NCBI RefSeq assembly: GCF_003055625.1
Contig: NZ_CP028811.1
Coordinates: 992,001-1,056,000 of the forward strand
DNA: 64,000 nucleotides
Source of the DNA: Flavobacterium magnum
GTDB lineage: Bacteria; Bacteroidota; Bacteroidia; Flavobacteriales; Flavobacteriaceae
Direction: 5' to 3'
A program made the translations under genes and the position numbers. The notes beneath the pieces are model-generated. The model saw only the letters and a program-made list of their open reading frames with translations. It was not told the DNA's origin and did no database searches. Shown one piece after another: positions 54,736 through 61,682 of this stretch. Position 1 is the first letter of the stretch; each line of letters starts with the position of its first letter.

Positions 54736-56082
54736 ACCGGCGTGAAATCCCGCTAAAATTCCCTTCAGGAAACTGTTGAAGTCAAACTGGCTGTCATCGG
54801 TCAGGCCCATCCGGACAATCACGAGATCCATCGAGGGTATGATAAAAATCATCTGCCCCTGGAACCCATTGCAGGAATACAGGTCTTTCGGGGCATCCGG
54901 ATATTTCCCGCCGGCATTGAGCCAGAAATGCGCGCCGTATCGGCCGTTCGAGCCGTTGGTAGGCGTGGCCACATAGGTTGCCCAACTTTTATCGAAAAGC
55001 TGTTCACCGTTCCAATTGCCCTGATGCAGGTACAACAGTCCGAATTTGGCCCAATCGCGTGTCGTGGCCCAGCCATAGGAGGATCCGACGAAATTCCCGG
55101 CCATATCGCTTTCCACCACCATCGAGTGCATACCGATCTTGTCAATAAAGGCCGAGTACCAAAAGTCAAGATATTCCTGGTGTGTGCTGAATTGGCCTCT
55201 CAATATCCTTGACAGTAAGTTTGTCGTGCCCGAGGAATAATTCCAATGCGCATCCGGTGCGAAGGCTGCGGGTTTTTCAAGCTGCACCTTGCCCATGTCT
55301 TCGGCTTCGAAAAGCATTTTAGTGGCATCGCAGATCGTTTCATAGTTCTCCACCCATTCCAGGCCGCTGTTCATGTGCAGTAAATCATTAATTGTGATCC
55401 TCGCGCGCCGATCCCGTCGCCACTCGGCAACAGGTGCCGGTTTGTTGATGTCGATTTTGCCCATTTTCTGCAATACGCCGAACATCGTTGCGGTGATGCT
55501 TTTGGTCATTGACCAGCCGAGGATGCGCGAGTTTTTTGAAAATCCGGGCGCGTATTTTTCTGCAACGATATGGTCTTTATACACCACCAGCACCGATCGT
55601 GACCGTCTCGATTTTGCGCCGTCCTGATCAAATGCGGCTGCCACTGCCTGATTCAGCCGGGCGTAATTGACGTTGCTGAAGATTGTGTCCCTGGGCTCGA
55701 GGTTTCCGTAAGGAAACGGCAGTTTAATGGGAGCCAGTTTCCGTTTTGGAATGTCATAAGGCTGGCTTTCGTCAAAATCATCGTTGACCAATGTGGCGCC
55801 CAGCCCTTCCCTGTAGATGGCCTTTCTTTTCTTCAACCCGTAAAAGGTCGAAGTGGCAAATTTTCCGTCCGCATTGATTTCGTTTGTTGCGAGACGCACC
55901 AGTGCGATATCGTTGTCACCTGCCTCGATGACCGTCTGTGGGCGCCGGTCCAGGAAATGTGCCGACGCAATACTTTTGGCAGCAAAGCCTGAGATCAGGT
56001 CGAGTTTCGGGTAATTGGCGACAAAGCCATAAATGAGTAACGCCACCCCGGCCAGCAGCAGCAGCCGAACAAATTTTTTCAT
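54730..56082 (-). CDS. Serine hydrolase (class C beta-lactamase/DD-peptidase-like)
   Basis: This 450-residue envelope protein has an N-terminal membrane segment (FVRLLLLAGVALLIYGFVA). The beta-lactamase-like domain has the SxxK catalytic motif in GWSMTKSITATMFG, a YSSGTTNLLSR Tyr-x-Ser-type motif and a C-terminal CNGFQGQMIFI stretch. Such proteins range from esterases to DD-peptidases; no specific substrate can be given. It lies on the opposite strand between sufD and sufS. Its stop codon is the TAG within a dispersed repeat. Confidence 0.88.
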   Translation of the reverse strand: MKKFVRLLLLAGVALLIYGFVANYPKLDLISGFAAKSIASAHFLDRRPQTVIEAGDNDIALVRLATNEINADGKFATSTFYGLKKRKAIYREGLGATLVNDDFDESQPYDIPKRKLAPIKLPFPYGNLEPRDTIFSNVNYARLNQAVAAAFDQDGAKSRRSRSVLVVYKDHIVAEKYAPGFSKNSRILGWSMTKSITATMFGVLQKMGKIDINKPAPVAEWRRDRRARITINDLLHMNSGLEWVENYETICDATKMLFEAEDMGKVQLEKPAAFAPDAHWNYSSGTTNLLSRILRGQFSTHQEYLDFWYSAFIDKIGMHSMVVESDMAGNFVGSSYGWATTRDWAKFGLLYLHQGNWNGEQLFDKSWATYVATPTNGSNGRYGAHFWLNAGGKYPDAPKDLYSCNGFQGQMIFIIPSMDLVIVRMGLTDDSQFDFNSFLKGILAGFHAGR

Positions 56083-56160
56083 AGGAATTAAATTACAGTG
56101 ACATAAAAATAAGGCAATTATTAACAGCTCGCCGATAAAAATTTACCCATAAATTTTTAC

Positions 56161-56168
56161 TACTTTTG
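56161..56168 (+). promoter_or_regulatory. Candidate sufS promoter (-7 element)
   Basis: TACTTTTG matches TAnnTTTG and ends 24 bp before the sufS start. No TTG lies at normal spacing. Confidence 0.55.
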
Positions 56169-56169
56169 T

Positions 56170-56188
56170 ATTTAGATTTTTTCTAAAT
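56170..56188. promoter_or_regulatory. Palindromic candidate operator at the sufS start site
   Basis: ATTTAGA and TCTAAAT form a 7-bp inverted repeat separated by 5 bp, directly over the expected transcription start. The same ATTTAGA half-site follows the sufA promoter. This would suit a dimeric iron-sulfur or iron regulator acting on both suf blocks. Confidence 0.6.
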
Positions 56189-56192
56189 AATT

Positions 56193-57413
56193 ATGTTCGA
56201 CATCCAGAAAATCCGCGCTGATTTCCCGATACTTTCCCGACAGGTTCATGGCAGGCCGCTTGTTTATTTGGACAATGGCGCGACGTCACAGAAGCCCAAA
56301 GCCGTCATTGATGACATCGCCGAATATTACAATGAAATCAATGCGAACATCCATCGCGGGGTGCACACCTTAAGCCAGCTGGCCACCGATGCGTATGAAG
56401 CGTCACGCGAAAAAATCCGTGCGCACCTCAATGCAGAATTTGCTCACGAGGTGCTGTTTACTTCAGGGACGACCTTCGGGGTCAATCTGGTCGCGAACGG
56501 ATTCGCGTCGATCGTCAAGCCCGGTGACGAAATCCTCGTTTCTGCGCTGGAACACCACAGCAACATCGTGCCCTGGCAATTGCTTTGCGAGCGCACAGGA
56601 GCCGTGTTAAAAGTGATCCCGATCGATGAGCGCGGCGAACTGGTACTTACAGCGTATGAAGAACTGCTGTCGGACAAGACTAAAATTGTCGCGGTAAACC
56701 ACATCTCGAACGCATTGGGTACGATCAACCCGATCCGGTTCCTGATTGAGAAGGCCCATGAAAAAGGGGCAGCCGTGTTGATTGACGGTGCGCAGGCTGT
56801 ACCGCATATAAGGCCTGACGTGCAGGAACTGGATTGCGATTTTTATGTCTTTTCAGGGCACAAGATCTGCGGCCCGACGGGAACCGGGATCTTATACGGC
56901 AAGGAAGCCTGGCTCAATAGACTTCCGCCTTATCAGGGCGGCGGTGAAATGATCAGGGAAGTGTCTTTCGAAAAAACCACTTATGCCGACCTGCCCCACA
57001 AGTTTGAAGCCGGAACCCCCAACATAGCGGGCGGGATTGTGCTGGGTACTGCCATAGATTACCTGAATTCGGTTGGGTTCGAGAATATCCAGAAGCAGGA
57101 ACGCGATCTGTTGGCCTATGCCACCGAAAAATTGCTGGAGATTGAGGGCCTCAAAATTTTCGGGCCTGAAGATGTAAACCGCAAAACGTCGGTAATTTCG
57201 TTTAATATCGATGGCATCCATCCGTACGATATCGGGGCCATCCTGGACAAAATGGGCATTGCCGTGAGGACGGGGCACCATTGCGCCCAGCCAATCATGA
57301 GCTTTTTCTGCATTCCTGGGACCGTTCGGGTATCGTTTTCGTTTTATAATACGCGCGAAGAAGTCGATTTGCTCGTTGCGGGGATTAACAAGGCCAAAAT
57401 GATGCTATCTTAA
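56193..57413 (+). CDS. sufS: Cysteine desulfurase SufS
   Basis: This 406-residue PLP enzyme takes sulfur from cysteine for cluster assembly. The substrate and PLP regions GVHTLSQLATDAYE and LEHHSNIVPWQL, the Schiff-base lysine in VFSGHKICGPTGTGILYG, and the catalytic Cys in RTGHHCAQPIM are present. It is the group II type (SufS/CsdA). It heads the second suf block. Confidence 0.96.
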   Translation: MFDIQKIRADFPILSRQVHGRPLVYLDNGATSQKPKAVIDDIAEYYNEINANIHRGVHTLSQLATDAYEASREKIRAHLNAEFAHEVLFTSGTTFGVNLVANGFASIVKPGDEILVSALEHHSNIVPWQLLCERTGAVLKVIPIDERGELVLTAYEELLSDKTKIVAVNHISNALGTINPIRFLIEKAHEKGAAVLIDGAQAVPHIRPDVQELDCDFYVFSGHKICGPTGTGILYGKEAWLNRLPPYQGGGEMIREVSFEKTTYADLPHKFEAGTPNIAGGIVLGTAIDYLNSVGFENIQKQERDLLAYATEKLLEIEGLKIFGPEDVNRKTSVISFNIDGIHPYDIGAILDKMGIAVRTGHHCAQPIMSFFCIPGTVRVSFSFYNTREEVDLLVAGINKAKMMLS

Positions 57414-57422
57414 AACTAATCT

Positions 57423-57848
57423 ATGAAAATACTTACGATGATCTGCCTCACACTGCTCATGGCCAAAAGTTGTGACAAACAGCAGCAGGAGGAAATGAAA
57501 AATACGACTGTGGAATACAGTGCGATGTCGAGGGGATTTTACCTGAACATCAACGTGCATGATGACAAGCTGTCCATAGTTGACAAGCGCGATGGCACCC
57601 CACGCGAGTACATCCTTACGAATGCGGATTGGAAAGCACTGGCGGATCTTTACAAGACCATAAAGCCTGAAGAATTGCCAACGTACAAAGATCCGACGCA
57701 GAAGCGGTTTTACGACGGCGCCGCCATAGCGAGCCTGCGCATCATTTATGACGGGAAAACCTATGAGACCACGAGTTTCGACCACGGTTTTCCGCCAAAG
57801 GAAATTGAAGCCTTCGTAAACAAAATAGTCTCATTTGCAACACCATAA
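57423..57848 (+). CDS. Small lipoprotein between sufS and sufE
   Basis: This 141-residue predicted lipoprotein has the lipobox AKSC at Cys17 (MKILTMICLTLLMAKSC). The mature domain has no recognised motif (YSAMSRGFYLNINVHDDKLS). It lies 9 bp after sufS and 4 bp before sufE, so it is co-transcribed. A cytoplasmic Fe-S role is unlikely for an envelope protein, and its link to the pathway is unexplained. Confidence 0.85.
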   Translation: MKILTMICLTLLMAKSCDKQQQEEMKNTTVEYSAMSRGFYLNINVHDDKLSIVDKRDGTPREYILTNADWKALADLYKTIKPEELPTYKDPTQKRFYDGAAIASLRIIYDGKTYETTSFDHGFPPKEIEAFVNKIVSFATP

Positions 57849-57852
57849 CACA

Positions 57853-58278
57853 ATGACGATTAAGGAAATACAACAGGATATTGCCGATGAATTCAGCCTT
57901 TTTGATGAGGAAAACTGGGATGAGCGGTACCAATACCTGATCGACCTGGGCAAAACGCTGCCGCTGATCGATCCACAATACAAGACGGATGACAACCTGA
58001 TCAGGGGCTGCCAGTCTAAAGTATGGCTGCACGCGGACGAAGCGGATGGAAGGATTGTTTTCACGGCCGACAGCGATGCGATTTTAACCAAAGGCATCAT
58101 TGCAATCCTGATCCGGACATTCTCAAACCAGAAGCCATCCGATATCCTGGAGGCCGATACCCGTTTCATCGATGACATCGGGCTGAAGGAACACCTGTCG
58201 CCGACACGGGCCAATGGACTGGTTTCGATGATTAAACAAATTAAATTGTATGCACTGGCATTCCAGTCAAAAAATTAA
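57853..58278 (+). CDS. sufE: Sulfur acceptor protein SufE
   Basis: This 141-residue protein takes persulfide sulfur from SufS and passes it to the SufBCD scaffold. The acceptor cysteine is in DNLIRGCQSKVWLHA (about residue 51). The start at 57853 (MTIKEIQQDIADEF) was chosen over 57835, which overlaps the upstream gene. sufT follows after 6 bp. Confidence 0.95.
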   Translation: MTIKEIQQDIADEFSLFDEENWDERYQYLIDLGKTLPLIDPQYKTDDNLIRGCQSKVWLHADEADGRIVFTADSDAILTKGIIAILIRTFSNQKPSDILEADTRFIDDIGLKEHLSPTRANGLVSMIKQIKLYALAFQSKN

Positions 58279-58284
58279 AAATTT

Positions 58285-58608
58285 ATGGAACAGGAAATAG
58301 ACACGACCCAACTGGGTGAGGATATCGTAAAGAAACTCAAAACGATTTATGATCCGGAGATCCCGGTCGACATTTACGAACTGGGACTGATATATGACGT
58401 GATGGTCAACACGGATTATGAGGTAAAAATCCTGATGACGCTCACCTCACCGAACTGCCCGGTGGCCGAAACCCTGCCCAGGGAAGTGGAAGACAAAATC
58501 AAGGCCATCGACAACGTGAAAGACGTTGAAGTCGAAATCACATTCGATCCGCCGTGGAGCAAGGACCTGATGAGCGAGGAAGCGAAACTGGAACTCGGCA
58601 TGCTTTAA
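58285..58608 (+). CDS. sufT: SufT-like MIP18/DUF59 Fe-S assembly protein
   Basis: This 107-residue protein of the DUF59 family has the hallmark IYDPEIPVDIYELGLIYDV and LTSPNCPVAETLP. SufT proteins help mature Fe-S proteins under high demand. The suf operon position supports the name. It lies 6 bp after sufE and 31 bp before the DUF2480 gene. Confidence 0.93.
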   Translation: MEQEIDTTQLGEDIVKKLKTIYDPEIPVDIYELGLIYDVMVNTDYEVKILMTLTSPNCPVAETLPREVEDKIKAIDNVKDVEVEITFDPPWSKDLMSEEAKLELGML

Positions 58609-58639
58609 AAGCAAGGCCATAATCAAAACGTTTTTCGGC

Positions 58640-59146
58640 ATGGAAGAAATCGTAAATAAAGTCGCCAATTCCGCATTGGAAGTTTTTGACCTGGAGGACT
58701 ATTATCCGAAGGGCGATCGCCTACGCGTTGATATCGCGCAATGGCTTTACGAAGGTATAATATTGAGGGAAAAAGATTTCCGTGAAAGCCTCAAAAACCA
58801 CGACTGGACCCAATACCGGGATGCCTATGTAGCAGTATATTGCAGTAATGACGCGATCGTACCCGCTTGGGCGGCCGTCCTGGTCACGATCCAGCTGGCG
58901 CCTTTTGCCAAAAAAGTAATCGAGGGGAATTTAGAAGCCATTGATACGGCGATCTATCAGGAAATCCTCGAAAACCTGGATTACTCAGTTTATAAAGACA
59001 AGCCGCTGATCATCAAAGGTTGTTCGAGGAAGCCCGTCCCGATGAGCGCCTATGTACTTGCGGCGCAAAAACTGCAGCCGTTCGCGAAAAGCATCATGTA
59101 CGGCGAAGCCTGTTCGGCGGTGCCATTGTACAAGCGCAAGCAGTAA
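58640..59146 (+). CDS. DUF2480-family protein
   Basis: This 168-residue protein of a Bacteroidota-restricted family is of unknown function. Its consistent place after sufT suggests a link to Fe-S metabolism. Two cysteines in VYCSNDAIVPAWA and IKGCSRKPVPMSAYV, and a third in GEACSAVPLY, could matter for that. There is no signal peptide; it is cytoplasmic. Confidence 0.88.
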   Translation: MEEIVNKVANSALEVFDLEDYYPKGDRLRVDIAQWLYEGIILREKDFRESLKNHDWTQYRDAYVAVYCSNDAIVPAWAAVLVTIQLAPFAKKVIEGNLEAIDTAIYQEILENLDYSVYKDKPLIIKGCSRKPVPMSAYVLAAQKLQPFAKSIMYGEACSAVPLYKRKQ

Positions 59147-59182
59147 TTTGCGGATTGCAAAACGTATTCCGTACACATTCTT

Positions 59183-59190
59183 TATATTTG
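59183..59190 (+). promoter_or_regulatory. Candidate promoter of the DUF3078 gene
   Basis: TATATTTG matches TAnnTTTG and ends 22 bp before the start at 59213. A TTG lies about 25 bp upstream, a slightly long spacer. Confidence 0.5.
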
Positions 59191-59212
59191 CGGTAACCAT
59201 AAAAATACAGCT

Positions 59213-60094
59213 ATGAAGAAGATTTTTTCGGGAGTTTTGATCGCGGTCTACGCAATGAACGCGGCAGCGCAGCAGGCCCCTCCCACGGCCGCAGATACCA
59301 CACGGGCCTGGACCACGAAAGGGACCGCCACCGTGTTGTTCAATCAGTCCACTTTTGACAACTGGCTTGCCGGAGGAGAGAACAACATTTCGGGCAACAT
59401 CGGCATCAACTACGATTTTAACTACAAGAAGGCCGACTGGACGTGGGACAACAAGATCATCGCGTCTTACGGCCTCGTCAAAACCAAGACCAGCTCGTTT
59501 GCCAAGAAAACCGATGACCGCCTTGAGCTCAATTCACTTTTGGGCAAAAAAGCCGGCGGCAATTGGTATTATTCGGCATTCCTGAACTTCAAGACCCAAT
59601 TTACCGAGGGTTATATTTACGATAAAGACGCCAATGGTGTCGAGATCCGTACAAAATACACCGCATTCATGTCACCGGGTTACCTGTATTTCGGGCCGGG
59701 CATGCTTTGGAAAAAGAACGACAACCTGAAATTCAACCTGTCTCCGGCCACGTCCAAGTTTACTTTTGTAGACAAGAACCGTACGCTGCCCGAAGAAGCG
59801 TATTTCGGGGTCAAAGAAGGAGAAAGCCTGCGGTACGAATTGGGTTTCAACGCATCGGCATATTATAAAGTGGGCGTGATCGCGAACGTCTCGTTTGAAA
59901 ACATCCTGAACCTGTATTCCAATTACCTTGAGGATCCGCAAAACGTGGATGTCGACTACCAGCTGAATATCGTACTGAAGGTCAACCGCTACATATCGAC
60001 CAATATCTCATTCCAGGCGATTTACGATGACAATGCCTTCCCGGGCGTGCAGTTGCGCCAGGTCTTCGGGGTCGGGGCGACGTATGGATTTTAA
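59213..60094 (+). CDS. DUF3078 outer-membrane-like protein
   Basis: This 293-residue protein has a signal peptide (ending NAAAQ). Alternating hydrophobic strands end in FGVGATYGF, consistent with an outer-membrane beta-barrel. NQSTFDNWLAGGENNISGNI is the DUF3078 signature. The function is unknown. It has its own promoter candidate, although it follows the suf block by 66 bp. Confidence 0.9.
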   Translation: MKKIFSGVLIAVYAMNAAAQQAPPTAADTTRAWTTKGTATVLFNQSTFDNWLAGGENNISGNIGINYDFNYKKADWTWDNKIIASYGLVKTKTSSFAKKTDDRLELNSLLGKKAGGNWYYSAFLNFKTQFTEGYIYDKDANGVEIRTKYTAFMSPGYLYFGPGMLWKKNDNLKFNLSPATSKFTFVDKNRTLPEEAYFGVKEGESLRYELGFNASAYYKVGVIANVSFENILNLYSNYLEDPQNVDVDYQLNIVLKVNRYISTNISFQAIYDDNAFPGVQLRQVFGVGATYGF

Positions 60095-60115
60095 CTTTTG
60101 ATGGATCAGGAGCAT

Positions 60116-60192
60116 GATCCCGCTGTCCGCTTTATCTTTTGTTTTTTAAAGAAAAAAACAAAAGGATGCCGCTGCCATCGGGGCTAGCGTCC
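60116..60192 (+). repeat. Dispersed hairpin repeat, copy B
   Basis: It shares GATCCCGCTGTCCGCT and AAAAGGATGCCGCT plus CCATCGGGGCTAGCG with copy A at 54661. The core is ATCTTTTGTTTTTT pairing with a complementary A-rich arm around an AAAG-type loop, quite different in sequence from copy A but still self-complementary. Confidence 0.8.
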
Positions 60193-60204
60193 CTGCCACC
60201 ATCG

Positions 60205-60249
60205 AAAATTCCGGATTCCTGTTGTCAGAATGGGAATCCGGAATTTTTT
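60205..60249. terminator. Bidirectional terminator between DUF3078 gene and hflX
   Basis: A perfect 15-bp stem (AAAATTCCGGATTCC and its complement) with a 13-nt loop is flanked by T on the plus side and A/T on the other. It can end both convergent genes. Confidence 0.9.
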
Positions 60250-60262
60250 ATATGGGAACCGG

Positions 60263-61486
60263 TTATTCCTTATCGACCGCATCCTTATAGTCAGGATACA
60301 GGAATTTGTTGTACGGAAACCGCGTGATATGAATTTCCCTCACGGCTTCATACACCCGCTCGCGGAACTCCTCGAAATTTTCTTTATTAACCGCTGAGAT
60401 GAACAAGGCATTCTTCGCCCCAAGCTGGCTCATCCAGGTTTGTTTCCACTCCTCGAGCGTGTAGTGCTTCGTGGTTTTTTCGGTCATCAGATCGTCTTCA
60501 TCGATGGTGAGGTGCTTGTAGGCATCGATTTTATTGAACACCATAATGGTGGGTTTCCCGTCGCTTTTGATATCGGCAAGGATCTGGTTCACGGATTCGA
60601 TGTGGTCTTCAAAATCCGGGTGCGAAATGTCTACAACATGCAGCAACAGGTCGGCTTCACGCACTTCATCAAGCGTGCTCTTGAAGGAATCAACAAGTTG
60701 TGTAGGCAGCTTGCGTATAAACCCTACCGTGTCCGATAACAGGAACGGCAGGTTTTTGATGACGACTTTCCGTACCGTGGTGTCGAGCGTGGCAAACAGC
60801 TTGTTTTCTACAAAAACCTCGCTTTTGCTGATGACATTCATCAGCGTCGATTTGCCTACATTGGTATAACCCACCAGTGCCACGCGAACCATCGCGCCGC
60901 GGTTGCTGCGCTGCACTGACATTTGTTTGTCGATGACCTTGATCTTATCCTTGAGCAGCGAAATCCGGTCCCGCACGATACGGCGGTCGGTTTCAATCTC
61001 TGTTTCTCCTGGGCCACGCATCCCGATACCACCTTTCTGTCGCTCGAGGTGCGTCCACATCCCGGAGAGGCGCGGCAACAGGTACTGGCATTGTGCGAGT
61101 TCTACCTGGGTGCGCGCGTAGGAGGTTTCTGCCCTTTGGGCAAAAATGTCGAGGATCAGGTTTGTGCGGTCAAGGACCTTGCAATTCAGGATTTTTGTTA
61201 TGTTCTTCTGTTGTGACGGAGACAGCTCGTCGTCGAAGATTACGGTGGCCACGCCATGTTCTATAATATAGGAGTGGATTTCTTCCATCTTTCCGGTGCC
61301 TACAAAAGTTTTGGGGTTCGGGCGTTCCATCTTCTGTGAAAAACGCCGCACCACCTCGCCGCCTGCGGTGAAGGTCAGGAATTCGAGCTCGTCGAGGTAT
61401 TCGGTGAGCTTTTCCTCGCTTTGGGTTTGGGTAATAATTCCGACGATGACCGTCTTTTCAAAATTAATTTTTTCTTTCTCGAGCAT
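60263..61486 (-). CDS. hflX: Ribosome-associated GTPase HflX
   Basis: This 407-residue GTPase binds and splits stalled ribosomes. The N-terminal HflX domain (ETSYARTQVELAQCQYLLPRL and GGIGMRGPGETEIETDRR) is followed by the G domain. That carries G1 GYTNVGKSTLMN, G3 DTVGFI and G4 NKID. Length is typical. It is alone on the minus strand, with a TACCTTTG promoter element upstream. Confidence 0.95.
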   Translation of the reverse strand: MLEKEKINFEKTVIVGIITQTQSEEKLTEYLDELEFLTFTAGGEVVRRFSQKMERPNPKTFVGTGKMEEIHSYIIEHGVATVIFDDELSPSQQKNITKILNCKVLDRTNLILDIFAQRAETSYARTQVELAQCQYLLPRLSGMWTHLERQKGGIGMRGPGETEIETDRRIVRDRISLLKDKIKVIDKQMSVQRSNRGAMVRVALVGYTNVGKSTLMNVISKSEVFVENKLFATLDTTVRKVVIKNLPFLLSDTVGFIRKLPTQLVDSFKSTLDEVREADLLLHVVDISHPDFEDHIESVNQILADIKSDGKPTIMVFNKIDAYKHLTIDEDDLMTEKTTKHYTLEEWKQTWMSQLGAKNALFISAVNKENFEEFRERVYEAVREIHITRFPYNKFLYPDYKDAVDKE

Positions 61487-61505
61487 GGGGTATTTTTTCT
61501 AACTA

Positions 61506-61513
61506 CAAAGGTA
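61506..61513 (-). promoter_or_regulatory. Candidate hflX promoter (-7 element)
   Basis: On the minus strand this is TACCTTTG, matching TAnnTTTG, ending 19 bp before the hflX start. Confidence 0.45.
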
Positions 61514-61620
61514 TGGAATTTTAGCAGGAGAAGTATGGCTAAACCTTGTGCCAACTAAGACTCGGGATGAAAGTATTTCGTTAAATATTAAATTTTAGTT
61601 AGGATATTCTTAAAATTTTT

Positions 61621-61628
61621 TAAATTTG
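61621..61628 (+). promoter_or_regulatory. Candidate promoter of giant T9SS protein 2
   Basis: TAAATTTG matches TAnnTTTG and ends 54 bp before the start at 61683, in an AT-rich leader like that of the paralogue at 7789. Confidence 0.5.
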
Positions 61629-61682
61629 GGATTCTAAATTACGGAAAATACTATACTAAAACCCTCTTAAACTTTTCAGTCA

